64,000 nucleotides of DNA, from contig JAECYW010000006.1 of assembly GCA_023014335.1 (NCBI GenBank), positions 2,046,001 through 2,110,000 on the forward strand, written 5' to 3'. Positions 13,301-26,577 of the stretch are shown piece by piece. Position 1 is the first letter of the stretch. Every line of letters begins with the position of its first letter. A program made the translations under genes and the position numbers. The DNA comes from Galerina marginata (taxonomy: Eukaryota; Basidiomycota; Agaricomycetes; Agaricales; Galerinaceae). The notes under the pieces are model-generated. The model worked only from the letters and a program-made list of their open reading frames with translations, did not search any database and was not told the origin of the DNA.

Positions 13301-13326
13301 TGCTTAGTGTCCTCTGGGTAAGACAT
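10319..13326 (-). CDS. Oligopeptide transporter, OPT family
   Basis: A proton-coupled transporter of small peptides (some relatives move glutathione or metal chelates) in the plasma or internal membranes. The N-terminal tail is hydrophilic (exons 13263-13326 and 13132-13209). A hallmark first membrane region follows ([20 protein letters not shown], then [13 protein letters not shown]), then the family motif [12 protein letters not shown], and many further hydrophobic segments such as [20 protein letters not shown] and [16 protein letters not shown]. The gene has about a dozen short exons. The last intron (at about 10405-10465) joins QVWWGNT to [13 protein letters not shown], and the TAG stop is at 10319-10321. 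All pieces found are in frame, with no break. Substrate cannot be read from sequence. Confidence 0.96.
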
Positions 13327-16083
13327 GCTGAAAAGCTGAAGCGAAGGAAGCTTGAATCTCCCGTTGAGCGCTAGGCCTACTTGTATGAATTTCGAAAAGT
13401 GTGCATGTGGAACCCAAGATAAGAACCCATAACGTCCCAGGGAGCGACAACCGCATTGGGACCCAGATCTACATTAAAATCCCGTCAACTGGGTGCTTCC
13501 ACGCCTTCAGGAACGACAGCCATGGTGGTAACTCCAGATTGACGAACTGGACTGCATTCATTTCTTCCGACGCCTTGCGGATGTTCTTAATCGGTGCCCA
13601 CAATACTCATGGACAACTCCGAGTTACCGAGTCTCCAATTCCCGATCAACACAAACACCTGGATCGGGAGCTTATGGCGCTCCATTTTCTATGGAGATCA
13701 CTTCATAAGTCGGCCAAGTAGAGAAGCGACAACTCAAGGAGAAGTCATGACACAGTACTTCACGAGAGTTGATCTCGAGATCTGGGGATATTCCACAATG
13801 CGGGGTTTAAGAGCTACCATAGGACATTCCGAGTTAACAATTTGATAGTCGAGATTGACAGACCCGGTAAAGAGTCGTGAAGAAACAGAGGAGGGGTTTT
13901 GATTATCTTCCTGTGAACGACGAAAGAGCCAATTGGAGTAATGTCGATAACATCCCAGCGAGAAGATAGGACACAGCTCTGCTGGAATGGGCTGGTACCA
14001 AGCCAGTATCACGAGGGATACAATCCTCCTTTCTGTGGTGAATTCATTCAAATTGCAAGAGGTCCACATGGTAGAGTGTTGACAGCGCATGAATAAGGCA
14101 ACTTTGGGAAGGCGTTTACATCACCCGACATTTTAAACAAATATAAACAAGTCCTCCGTATCTCCGAGGTCAAGCGTGGCGCGTTACCTGGTAATACAAT
14201 CCACCTCATAATTACTCATCGCTTGCAAAGCGCTCACACTAGACGCAGCAGACATTGTGAGAATAAGAAACGCTGACCCATCGGTAAAGAACAGTGAGGG
14301 CTAACCGAAACGGATGAGTGGAACCGATAGGGGATTCACGTTCACTCATCTTAGAACCTGCTAAGCTTAATTATAACCTCGAAAGGTACCATTGTAGACC
14401 GCTCTTCTTATTTCGACAGGAGGACAGATAGACACATTTTATGAAGATTATCATGAGGCCTCGTCAATGCGATGTGCATGAGAACTCCGAACCCGTTTTC
14501 ACCCATAGTAGCTGACTGTATCACTTTGAAGACGAACGTAGGCAAGTCAGATGCACGATGGGAATGTGGATTCGAATACAAAAGCGGACACAGAGATCCG
14601 AAGTAAGCCAGTGCTATAGCCTATTGAACACCAAGGAGGGACCTTGTGCGGGTAGCCATCATTTCCGGTATGCCATGTGTTGGGGCGGGCACACGATTCT
14701 TGAATTGAACGGGTCAGTTTTTGCATTTTTTTTGCTGAGTTTCCGGCAGGTGAATGAAAGATTCGAGTCAATAAGCTCCAGAATCTAGAGAGTCTCTAAT
14801 GGCGAACAGAGTCTCGATATGGATTCGTTCAGGAATAGCAAGAGTCAAATTGCAAAACCTTATCGGAGCCTGTGAATGGCCTGTAATATTGGTTCGTAGG
14901 TCTCAAACATCAGGCACCATAAAAATTGGCAACCCGAGATAACAAGACGGAAGTAAACCAGGAGGGCAACGCGGACGAACATAACCATGATAAAGTCAGA
15001 TATGGTGCTTTCAGCAATGGGCTGGCGCTATGAAAGACCGGAATTCGACGCAAGTGAGTCCCGCTAGAGCCAGTCGTGTTGCAGTGTTTTTGATTGAAGA
15101 GAATCAGCGTTGACAGGCTGGTCGTGTGCCAACATCCGGGGAGAGATCGATGCCCGATAAAGAGACGGCTAGCGAGTCCCAGTTAATAATTCTGCATGTT
15201 TCCGGAGTGAATGTAAATGACAACCGCTGACAACCGGCGACCAGATTTCGATCTAAAGCAACAACAATTTCGCATTTTGTAGGACGCGCTTAACGACACA
15301 TGCAGCGCGGATAAAGATACCAGCTGTGTGGGGTCCAACAATCAGCGACCCACAATCCACTGGACAGAAATATATCTGAAAACCATGCGAGAACGGTGGT
15401 CCATAGGCCCCATATACCTTGGCAGTTGATAAGGGTGTCGTTGAAGCAAGTGCACTGGTGAGGAGTGCTTGGGAGGTTATGATGTTCCCACGCCACTGTA
15501 ACGGTGAACACATTGTGCTCAACGTGTCACCTCCACTTTGCCTTCGTGTAGCACACCACCTGAAAGTCAAGGACTCTTTTGGCCCCGAGCTCCCTGCTTA
15601 CCGTCTGAATCGCATCTCACGAACAGGATATGGTAAGATTCAATGTCGCTTAGACCGTTTCTGTCTTACTGAGCATGCCTTACAGTCTGCCCTGTTCAAT
15701 TTCCAATCATTGCTGCTCGTCATCCTGCTATTTATCTGCACTTGCACGTATGTACGCGCAGTAGCCCCCGGACTGGTCGACAGAAACAAAGTCGGGTGCG
15801 TTAATGTTCTTTTGTAGGATTTCGTATGGAACTCACGTTAACTGCAACAGTTTTCCTGGTTTACTATTCAAATCTGCTAGAATAGGTTCGTCGACGCGTT
15901 TTTCGTCACAAAAAAAGAAACTCATATGTTTCGCGTTCGTCAGGAGAACGATTGTCACCTTATGTTGGATTGGCTTGCATAGCTATGGCGGTTACAATGC
16001 TCTTAAAATGATATACAATATTAGCACAGGAATATGGACAAGACACGAGAATAATTAAGAACGAGATAGCTCCTTCGCTCTCA
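13327..16083. other. Intergenic, no gene recognised
   Basis: About 2.7 kb between the 5' end of the transporter and the 3' end of SMC2. Short frames occur on both strands, for example a Cys/Trp-rich frame at 15290-15511 on minus, but none shows a start, splice sites and family resemblance together. Confidence 0.45.
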
Positions 16084-19000
16084 TCAACTACCGACAGCTC
16101 TCCTTGCTCGCCTAGGATTCCGATTATCTTCCTCGCCATCTTTATCTCCCGCAGCATAAAGTGCCGATGTCGACCGCTGGGCCGTCCTTTCGACGACCGA
16201 CGTACCATCACGGAAGCGAGCCCGGAACAGGACATTGGCGTTTGTGAAGAGGCCCTCCTTAAGCGACACGACGATAAACTGTGATCCTTTGAAACGGGTT
16301 CGGAACAGCTGTCCGATATGTTGGGTATGGGAGAGATCCAGGGCGGCGTCGATTTCGTCTAGGATATACATCGGGGCGGGTTTGAATTGAAGAAGTGCCA
16401 TGATTAAGGAGAGGGCGATAAGTGATCTAGGACAAGAAGATTTAAACATCGGATTAATTAGTGTGTTCTTACGTCCTTCCGATTTGGGAAAATCGTACCT
16501 TTGTCCTCCGCTCAGTTCTGTCAGACTCTGCTTCCATACGGTACCGAGCTGGACTTTAACCTCCAAGCCATCCATGAGATCTTGTCCGTCTGGGGGCTGG
16601 AGCTTCGCGAAGTTGCCGGGGAGGAGTTCCGCGAAAATCCCTCCAAAGTCACTGAATTGAGTATGTATATTTAACTTGAGCAGACGGAAGCTGTGCAGAA
16701 AGGAGTCCACTTACGTGCTAACCTTCTCCCATGTTTTCTGCAGAGCATCCCGTTTATAGCGGTCGAGTTCATCGATGGTTGCTTCTATTTTTTCCTTGTC
16801 TTTCTCGACGATCGCCATATTTTTCTTGAGGTCGGCTTCCCTTTTCTCGACGCTGAACCATGTTTGTTAGCCTCGGCCATTGCGTATCGGCGGTCGAAAT
16901 ACCTAGTCGATCATGTTCATGACCTTCGGATTGACTTTCTTCTTCATTCCTTCCTGAGCGGCCTGAAGCTCGACGGCCTTTTCTCGGAGGCCCCCAACAT
17001 CAATCGAGTCAAAGTCGTATTGAGTGCCAGGCTTTCCAAATTGACTGACCCAAAATTTATTATTAGTAGTCGCGATAAGCTACCAAGAACATACTCACTC
17101 TTTCTCGTGCTCGATCCATTCGTGCTGTTTTTCGAGATTGGCAACGACATTCGAGGCTTTCGTCTTCTCAACGTTCAAAGACTGGATCTCGTGCTCGAAG
17201 GTTTGCACCTGTAAGGCCGGCGTCCGCGACGAGTTGTTTCTTCTCCTTGATTACACGATCAAGCTCCTTCAGTTCGGTGTCAAATCGACTGAGAGTAGCC
17301 ATTTCCTCTTTGAGCTTGTCTTCGGCTTTGGCATGGGCGGTCTGTTGTGTCGAAAAACGTCGGATGACAAGTCCACACGCATGTAAGCGATTACCGGAGC
17401 ACCAGCCCGGAGTGAACGCACCTCGCTTAAACCGACTTGATCACTTAATTTCCCAAGCTCTTTGCGAAGACCCTGAATTCCCTCCTTGGCCTCTTCGAGC
17501 TGTGTCTTCTCACCCAAAATATCGCCTTCGAGTTGCTCTGTAAAGGCGCACCATATGGCTCCATGTCAGCGGCGAAACAGTGGCTATGGATGGAGTATAA
17601 TGAACGACTTGACCGTACCTAGCTCTAGTTTGGCAGTCTGTAGCTCCTTTTGCTGCGTTTTCACCGTCACCGCGTGCTTCTGCAAGGCAGCTTTCTGGGT
17701 AGTAATGCTGGTCTGGACAATGAGTTAGAATGAGTCTCGCCCCTGACGAGAACACCGAGTAATTGCACACCTTTAGCTCGTCAATTTTGCCCTCCTTGTT
17801 ATTCTTGAACTCGTCCATGTCACGCTCCAACTTCTTACACTCCTCCTTCGCCTCCTTTTGCTTTTGCTTGGCAGTTTCCACAGCCTGGCGGAGGTTTTCG
17901 ATTGTAGATTTGACCTTCTCCACTTCACTTGCGTTCTAATCGGTTCAGTCGTTTAGTCAACCTTAATCACAGATCGCGACATTAAAAATAAACACACCAG
18001 CGAGGCATTGCTGCCTTCGACCTGTTCTTGGAGAAGCTTAAGTTCATGCCGCTTGATTTCGAGTTCATGTGCAAGATTTCGCCAAGTGCTGCGCATATTG
18101 CGAGTCTTTTCTTCTTCCCTAGTCAGGTTTTGAAAGTGGTTCTGCGCCTCGCGGAGCTGACTCTCGAGGTCTATGAGCTTCTTGACCTCGATTAGAACAC
18201 CCGAGCTGCTCGGCGCTGAACCGCCGCTCAGAGTCCCAGATGGGTCGTAGACATCTCCTTGGAATGTCACCGAACGAACACCAACCTCCTTTGCGAAAGT
18301 GACTCGCTTGGCTGTCTCTGCGTCGTCGCATATCAAGGTGTCGCTGAAGATGTACGCAATGGCCTTGGAGACTTCGTCTTCGTACCCGACGAGAGAGAGG
18401 GCGGTGCGAACTTTCCCTGGTGCAAGTCTGTTGGCTGCGTCGAGTTTCTATAAATGTATAAATGCTGGTCAGCGCTGAATTTAATGTTGTTATGGCTGAT
18501 AAAACGCGAAGCGCACCGAGTTCGAGAGGGTATAGGCGTTGATCTTGGTCAACGGAATAAAGGTTACTCGTTTCCTCATCCTGCCCCTTTGGATGAGGTC
18601 CTTGCCGACCTTTTCGTCTTCGATGACAACATTGAAGAGTTTAGAGCCGCCAGCAATTTCAAGTGCTGTCGCTTTGTTGTTGTGTTCTGGAGGGAGCGTG
18701 ATGAGCTGCGCTGCGACACCCTTCACCTTTCGACGATCAAAATTCGGTGACGGGTCTTCGTAGTCGAAGTTGAGCCTTGGGATATTATGCTTTAGACGGT
18801 CTCTTTGCTGAGAAATTTAATAGTCAATTCAAATGTAAATATATAACAACCAGCGAAGGCTTACCTCGCTGAGGCGCTTCACCAAATCCCGCGCGTCCTT
18901 GAGCTGCCTATCGAGCTCTTTGTCTTTCTCGGCACTCCATCCCGAACTGGTAACTTTATTCTCGATACCTTGGACCTCGGCCTTTAGGTTTTCGAGCTTC

Positions 19001-20668
19001 TTCAAGTTGTCGCGTGATTCCTTCGCGAAAGCTTTCATGCGATTCTCTAGGTCCACGAGCTCCTTTTCGCTCATACCAAGTTTGACTTTGCTCTGCTCTT
19101 CCTCTGCAGCAGCCTGTGCTATCCGCGCTCGAGCATCGGCGAGCTGACCCATGTAGCCACCGCCCTTGTTCTTTGCCCCAGTTGACGAAAGGCCGGTAAG
19201 AAGGGTTTGAAGGAGTTCTTCATCGGAAGCGAGTTTAGCCTCCTGAGCATCGTATTTCTCCTTTACTTTGCCGTGGGTTGTTTCCAACTTTTCGACGTCT
19301 TTCTGCTTTTTGGTGAGGGCCGAAGCAGACTACAGAAATCGAGGTTATTTTGCAAAACGAGAAGAAAAAATTAGCGAACGCACGTTCTTCTGCTGAGCTT
19401 CCAGTGTCGCAACTTTCTTTTCCTCCTCCAAGATTGTCCCTTCCTTGATCTCCGCTTGGGCACGTTGTTTTGCCAACACCTTGCCCAGTTCTGCCACTTC
19501 GTCCTGCAGCTTCTTCAGCTTCCCACCTTTGCTCATCTCGGCTTCCTTCTTCTTCGTTACAGCGACAATCTCCTTCTCTGCGCTTTCCGACTCTTTAGCC
19601 CACTTCTTCTTGTCGCTCTCGACTTTCTTAATCGCGGCATTCTTCTCCTGAATCTCTTCCTCCTTTTTGTCCACCCTATTCCACCCGTCCGTCCACTCAT
19701 ACGCCCGGAGTGTACGCCCGATACGCTCCAGCTCGCTAGCCGACTTTTGGTACTGGATGTAGGACCGCTTCTCTTGCCGAAGCTTGTTCAGCTTCGGGGT
19801 GATTTCCTCGTCGAGAGTGGCTTTGAGTTCCTGAACGCGTTTCTCCTTCTTGCCCATGGTTTTCTTGGCTTTATCCTTTCGTTCTTCGAACATACGCGTT
19901 CCGGCAGCTTCCTCGACCATACCGAGAATTTCTTGTGGTCGCATATTGAGAACCTAATCGAATATTTCGTGAGCATCATGTTAGAAGAAAACATGGGAAG
20001 ACAGCGGAAATGTGTAACACAAAGGATTGACTGACCTTAGTGATACGACCTTGCATAATCACAAAGTTAGGATTGTTGATATTCAACTGGACCGATTGGA
20101 ACAGAGTTTGTACATTGGCCTGCAGAGCCTTGTGTCCGTTCAAGAGATATTTAGACACGTTGGGAAGAGCAATCTAATTTAGACGCAAACTGGAAAATCA
20201 GCAGGATTATACAAATTAACAAGACTCTAGGCACGCACCTGACGAGTAACCGTGATCTGCTTATACTCTTGGAAACCTTCTGGACTTTTTGAACGATCTG
20301 AGTTGTCAAAGACGATTGTGACACTAGCTTTCGTTACTCCTGCTTGACCTCGTTTGTAAATGAGGTCTTGTTGGTTGGCTGCACGCATCTAGAGATCGAA
20401 AACGCGTGGTAAGGTCAGTCCTACTGAGGCAGAAATAAGGAAAACACACCTGGGACATGTTCGTGATACCCAACACGAAACAGATCGCGTCGAGGATGTT
20501 GGATTTGCCCGAGCCATTAAGGCCAGTGATAGCGTTGAACGAGGGGTCCCATCCTGTAATTTGTGTTCGAACTGGGTAAGATTTGAAGCCTTGAAGGACG
20601 TGTGAGATGTATACAACGACGAGTAAAACAGCATACATACCCTCGATGATGAGCTCTTCTATTCGCAT
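16084..20668 (-). CDS. SMC2: SMC2, condensin ATPase subunit
   Basis: Core condensin subunit that pairs with SMC4 to compact mitotic chromosomes in the nucleus. The N-terminus begins [20 protein letters not shown] and has a Walker A motif GLNGSGKSN. The SMC2-type stretch [20 protein letters not shown] is followed by a long coiled coil. The hinge holds [20 protein letters not shown], then comes a second coiled coil. The C-terminal head has [17 protein letters not shown], the signature LTELSGGQR, and Walker [12 protein letters not shown] followed by the switch histidine region. More than ten short introns were followed, all preserving frame; one splits the signature from [13 protein letters not shown]. 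The TGA stop is at 16084-16086 after RRARRAVGS. The 5' end is shared with the divergent DUF262 gene. The gene looks intact. Confidence 0.97.
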
Positions 20669-21281
20669 TATTGGTGGTAGTGGCCTTGATGATGGTTGAG
20701 TTCCAAACGCGTCCGATTTCGGTCATGTGGTTGGATGATGACATGACCCCGATCACTTTGATTTACAGATCCGCGCCAAAACCGTTGCTATCAGCTGATT
20801 TAAGACTTTTCGGTTCCTCTTGGAGCAATCTCTGGCAAATTTTGTCCTCCTAGTGGCGGCTTTGAGCGCGCCGAGTGTGTCCCAGTTTAGAATGAAGATC
20901 AGTTGCCGACACGGGCCACGGGTAAAATTCTCCTCCTTGACCCACTCCCACAACGACGGGGTGAATGCTAACGGCATAAAGCTCGGGAATGGACATGACA
21001 AATGTACATTGCCTCTCCTTATCTTATCTCCTTGATATTCAAGGCGCTTGTTCTAGCTTGTGGGCGTCACCGTTTTGAAGATGATCGAGCCAATTTAGGT
21101 TAGGTTCGAAAACCTAAAAAATATACCTAAACTGCAAAAGACCCCGCCGACAACCTTGACACAGAGGCAAATATTGGGTCTTTCAACATGACTCTTTTGT
21201 CCTCATCCACTATCTTCAAGCTTTGCCACCTCCCCACATCTCTTAGATCTTTGAAATTCTTGCTCCTTCGCCTCACCAGGA
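20669..21281. promoter_or_regulatory. Divergent intergenic region between SMC2 and the DUF262 gene
   Basis: Only 613 bp separate the two ATGs, which point away from each other, so both promoters must lie here. No clear TATA pair or named site was identified. Pyrimidine-rich sequence precedes the plus-strand start from about 21190. Confidence 0.5.
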
Positions 21282-24200
21282 ATGCCTGCCAATCAGACAA
21301 CTTGGGTTACCTTTTCAGATGGGGAGTTGACGGAACTGTCAGACAGTGAAGACGAGGACGACGCATTGCCGCCACTGCCACTGCCGCAACAAATTCTTCC
21401 AACTCAACCACTAGCGCAACCAACTTCTTCAACTTCTATCGCCAATGCTAGAGCCAAACCCACCCGTCCGTCGACTCAACATGCGACCAAGAAAAGCAAG
21501 GCGCGAGGCGGGCTGAAAACTGAAATGGAAAAACTCAAACCGTATAGGTTGATCACCTATTCGACTATCTCCATCTTTGGTACCCTATTTCATTCTTCGT
21601 GCTCGATATTCTTGTTGATTGTCTGCAGACTGGATCGCCCAAGGTTTACTTGATCTCAATGTCGAGTATCAAAGAGGCATGTTCCACCTTCATGTCTTTG
21701 TCTTGAATTCATTTTTTAACTCCTTTTCTTTCGCTTTGCTAGGAGTCGTATGGAACGACACAAAGCAAACATTCCTCCTCGAAACGTTGGTTTGGAACTT
21801 CTTTATGGCACCAGTCGTCTTCTGTGAGCTGGTGTTTCACCAACTGTGAAAACAATTCAACTGTAGTCCTCATTTTCCTTGACATCATTAGCCGTCCATC
21901 AACGTGCAGATGGTAGCGAAACACGAGTGTGTATTGATGGGAAACAAAGGTTGACGTCCGTCTGGAAGTATGTCGATTCACACTCGCCCCTTTTCACACA
22001 ATTCTTATCTATGTTCCAGATTTATCAAAGGCGAGGTTAGCACAGTGTTGCTTATACGTCCAAACGCAACTAACACCCTCCCCTTGTTCAAATTCAAAGA
22101 TTCCATGTGCGGCTCTTTCTTGTCTTTGATAATTTGACTGTCCACTGATTACACGCACAGATAAGGATCCGTAAGACATGTTTCTGACACGTTCCGTGTC
22201 TTTTTATTCACCCTTTATTTCCAGGATAACAAACGAGAGATTGTATTATATGAATCCTCCAGGCGCAAAACGCAAACTCATTAGTACTGCCATGTCCAAC
22301 AATTTCAAAAACATACAGATACCCTGCGCGGAATTCATTGGGATTACTGCAGAACAAGAACGAGATATCTTCCAGGTAATCTTCGCCTTTCATCGTTCCA
22401 AACTCTGAAACTCAAGTCTCGTCATGTGCACCTCTGCAGCGTGTTCAAATGGGGGTTCCGCTCGGCCCTGCTGGTTGGTTTCAAGTTTCAAAATGCGCTA
22501 AACTTTCTAATTTGCGTCGACAGATCGACTACCAGCAATCAACGGTCCGTATGCCGACCTTGTGCGCGCTTTGAGTCGAAGGATCGACAACAAGGATGGA
22601 TTCGAATCTTTTCTCGACTGGGGCAAGGCCCGTGGGAGGGACTTCCGGGCTCTATCTCAGATTGTCTATCTCATGATCCACGGCACAGAAACTAAGAAAG
22701 CGGAACCATCCACAGCGCGTCTCGAGACTTTTCTGAGCCAGCGGGGAGATGATGTGAGGGTTCTGCAAGACACGGCTTTCAAAGTCATAGACATCTTCTG
22801 CCGTATCATTCAAGACCCCGTCCTTGGAAAACCACTCGAAAAAGACCTTTCCCCCTTGGAATTCGTCATGTCGGGATACCTCGTATACCTGTATCGGAAA
22901 CAATTCACAGATACTCAACTTTCCGACGCCATTGCCCATATGCGTGAAAACCGGAAGGGTTCAAGCCGCAAGTTCGACTCGGCCACTTTCAAACAGGTCA
23001 TGACATTCGTCCAGAAGCAGGTACCCAAATTGAAGCCGAAGCTGAGAACTGGACCACCGGGGGAGCCGGTCGCTTCCGAAGTGGTCTTTCATCAGGTTGA
23101 AAATGGGGGTGGCAGGGCCAAACATTCGCAGCCTCCTGCGCCTGTTCCTCCAGGAAGCAAGAAGTCTGGCGGTAAGCGCAAACGCGAGGAACCAGCAGAG
23201 AAAGAGGAAAGCGAGGATGAGGACTACGTTGCTCCTGTCCCCGTCAAGAAGCGAGCCGCCGCGACTCAGAAATCAGAGGCCCGAACACCTGCCCTGGAAT
23301 CTGCGAAGCCCAAAGCCCCTGCTTCACGGCTTTCTCTCGAGGGCCGGACGGCATCAACCAGTAAGGCAAAGACGTCGGTCAAGAAAGGGTCGTCGGCCAA
23401 ACGAACGACGAGTTCCTCTGCACAGGCAGAAACTTCGTCGTCGTCGGCCACCAGGGTTGATCAGCAGGTGTGCATTCCAACTGTTCGACCACCTCAGTCA
23501 GCACGCACGGGATCGATCTCATCTCGAGCCGCGAGTGTTGCGTCGGTTTCCACTTTGGTGTCTGCCCCGGTGCCACAGGTTGCAGCAGCACCTACTCTTC
23601 CGATATCTACTGGGCCCGCGACGGGTAATGTAGATTCAACGTCGGGTCCTATTCCACTCCCTCTCCCAGGTCGCTTGCGGTCCACTGTCCCTCCCGCCAC
23701 AACACATCCCAATTTACAGCATGTACCGGCGGCGACTTCGCTGTTTGATGAATCCGTTAAAGTCACCAACGCAAGCTCCAATGTTGTCGCTTCGGGCAGC
23801 TCTTCGGGCCATGACAGATTACAACCACTCCGTGATGCGAAGGCTGCGTTGAAGAATAAAGCCGCAAACGCTTCAATGCCTGCAGTCGGACCGTCGTCTT
23901 CTTCTTCAAACGTGGTTGGGAATACCGGTGGTGCACGAACCGCGAGTAATGTCGCCACCACCACCGGTGGAAAGCCTAAATACCCTAAATTCACCAAGAC
24001 CGTTGTGGCAGAGCCGACGATCCCAGCTACGTTACCTGTAGACAATGATTGGCACGCGGATTGTGAAAATCTGATGAATTTCGTTGGGTCAACTGGTTCT
24101 GCCAGTCAATCTCAGTCGACTCAAAATCAACGACCGTCATCGTTTACAACGGCACGTAAGCTTGGGACCACGCCTATGGTTTCCGCCCAGGTCCTAGCTC

Positions 24201-24661
24201 CAATGCGGACCCTGACATCTTCAAACACCGAAGGAGCAACGAGAAGTGGACTTGCCACGCCTTCAAGTACGCCCTCGCCCTCGCTGGGCGCACATGTTCC
24301 GGGCTCTATTTCTCGTGCTTTCGCTCCGCAGCCGGCGCAGTCCCAATTGCAAGCTGCTAATACTGTCACCCGCGATCCCAGGCTGGCACAGCAGAATAGC
24401 CGGAACCAGTTGGCAGCTCCTCCTGCTCCTCAACCGAATCGCTCCAACGTGGAGATACCACAATCATCGACTTCTTCCTCTGCACCTGGAGTTGGAGGGG
24501 ATGCGCAGGGACGGTTGGTGCCGGGCTCTCGAGAACTTGAAGGCGCCAATGACGAATATTCAAACTCATATATTTCTACGTCATCTTCCAAACGGGCTCG
24601 GGTTTCGGCATCTTATTTCACTGGTTCTAGGCAGCGCCCCGATGATGGATTTAACAGGTAG
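21282..24661 (+). CDS. GmrSD N-terminal (DUF262, ParB-like fold) domain protein
   Basis: Ten exons: 21282-21579, 21629-21676, 21743-21823, 21892-21967, 22020-22035, 22100-22106, 22161-22170, 22225-22375, 22440-22473, 22524-24661. They sum to 2,859 nt, giving 952 residues. An acidic N-terminus (GELTELSDSEDEDD) leads into a DUF262 domain at roughly residues 90-290. Seen there are DWIAQGLLDLNVEYQRGVVW, the motif IDGKQRLTSVWK (family pattern DGQQR) and RVQMGVPLGPADRLPAING. DUF262 is the N-terminal part of bacterial GmrSD nucleases and has a ParB/Srx-type fold. The C-terminal HNH-like DUF1524 part is absent. Instead a basic region (KKSGGKRKREEP) and a long Ser/Pro/Ala-rich tail follow. Intron 2 uses a GC donor (21677-21678), and exons 5-7 are only 16, 7 and 10 bp. 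Function in fungi is unknown; a nuclear, DNA-related role is inference. Confidence 0.9.
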
Positions 24662-26577
24662 CTCTACGCCATCCTTCCTCGTATTCGACACACGGATTAC
24701 ATGCGGACCATGCTCCAAGCCCTCCGGACATTATTCTACATCTCCATTTACGTTTGTCCGGTTTCCATTCCACTTTGTATCCAAGCTTTTTCAGAGCTCC
24801 TCTCGTCTTGTGCCATTTCACCGCTTGCTCCATTTCTTTGATCATTTACATAGTTGTTTTGTCTTTCCATATCATCATCGTTTCTCATACGCCACGTTGC
24901 ACTTTACGACCCATATACCATCCCTATATGCTTCTAGTACTTTGTTATATACAGTATGTTCCACCGTTTACGGCTAATCTATGTTATCTCATATGATCAT
25001 GATATTAGAAGTAAAAACTAGAAATTGTATATCACCCATCCACCAGACACTCCACAGGCGTTCTTTTTGTCCTCGAGGTAGCATATGTTGAAATAACGAC
25101 CTTTTTTGCTTTTCTTGTCATTGTAAGAACAACCGCCAGCTTAAAGAATGGAGATTGCGCACTGGCCATGGGAGCATGACCAAGGTACACCTTGAGTCAA
25201 AATCGAAATTGTAACGTAAATGCGGTCAGATATGGGACCATAATCACTGAAAAGGTTCAGTAATCGTGGATACTGAACAACATGCTTTTTTTGACAAACG
25301 ACAGACAGTCGTTGACGGACTACATAGTGGCAGTGAAAGGTCAAGCGCGATCGATTTCCGACGGTTGGAAAGTAACTTGGGAAAAAATGCCCAACTAACA
25401 ATGCCCACCGAGCGACTTTGCTCCCATGGTTGTCCGAAGAATCTCAGCTTGTGCAGGAAAAAGTGATAAATGTTGTAAAGTTCGAACCTTTCTTCAGCTC
25501 CAGTGACAAAGGGCCACACTAACGATAGAAGAAGTAGCGACGAGGTCTCCGGTCAGCAAACAGCCCACACACACAGAGACCAGAGATTCAACTGGACGGT
25601 TGACCATTTGACGGAGAAATGAGCGCGCCACAATGGCCAGGAATTCTCCAGACTTGAACTGACCAAGCAGAAGAGTTTACAACGGGTGTTATGACTCTGA
25701 GAATAAAATCAATCGGGCAAGAACTTGGGCCATAGTGTAGAGGTTGAATAGGTACATTAGCTCCTCAGCAAGCGAAGGTTCCTCGATTATTGGTAGGCGT
25801 TTACAACGATGTAAATACATCAGTTCGAGAAGAGGCTCGGAGAAGTTCCAACTTCCAGTGATCAATCCATCGAGAGTCTTGGGGGTTCCATAGTGAAGCC
25901 GACAACCAGAAAAAAATCATCAGAAACCCCTTCAACTAGCAACAATTCCGAAGACATTGTATCGATCAAAGGCGTGCCACCATGAGTAATGCACATATCC
26001 TGCAGATCGAACCGCGACGGACTGTAACGGAATTTTTAGTGCTCTGGGTCTCCCAAGGAAGCCTTGCTCAAGATTGAGGTATCCACGATATTTTGAGGTT
26101 TAAAACACGACGCCAGAGGATTATTGATAGCCAAGCAGACTCCGAGACGCAGAGTGGTTAGATGCAGAGTGGTCTCGATAGATGCGCGCGTCATTGAATG
26201 ATTAATGCCTGTCCTCGCCAAGTGTGCAGTCGGGGTGGATCTCCATATGGCCGAAGCCGCGCAACGCATTGTCCCGGCTTCGCTTTTTCTTGACCCCCAT
26301 ACGGGTATTTCTGGGCCTCCGTAACTTCTAATTGGACGGCGTAGAAGGCGATGGAGGGGCGAGGCAGAATATCGACGAACGGTATGTCGGCTTCCCGCGA
26401 GATGCCGAGGGAGATTGTCAGGGTTGACGGACCGAAAACTAATGTTTGGTATCCAAGGCTGCCATACGGTCGCTATGAGCTCGTCCTCGAATTAGAGCTG
26501 GCGAAGGATTTTTTCCACACCACTCCCCGATATCCCAAGGCTAGGACGTCGACCAGCCTTACGCGTCGAGCAGGTCG
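24662..26577. other. Intergenic, no gene recognised
   Basis: The first few hundred bases are T/C-rich and probably 3' UTR of the DUF262 gene. No convincing gene is seen in the rest. A short plus-strand frame at 26351-26581 runs into the next ATG and is best read as 5' leader. Confidence 0.45.

Noticed and set aside
15253..15570. Cys/Trp-rich minus-strand frame that might be a hydrophobin or effector
   Set aside because: Cysteine spacing does not fit the eight-cysteine hydrophobin pattern, and no signal peptide or splice sites were seen.
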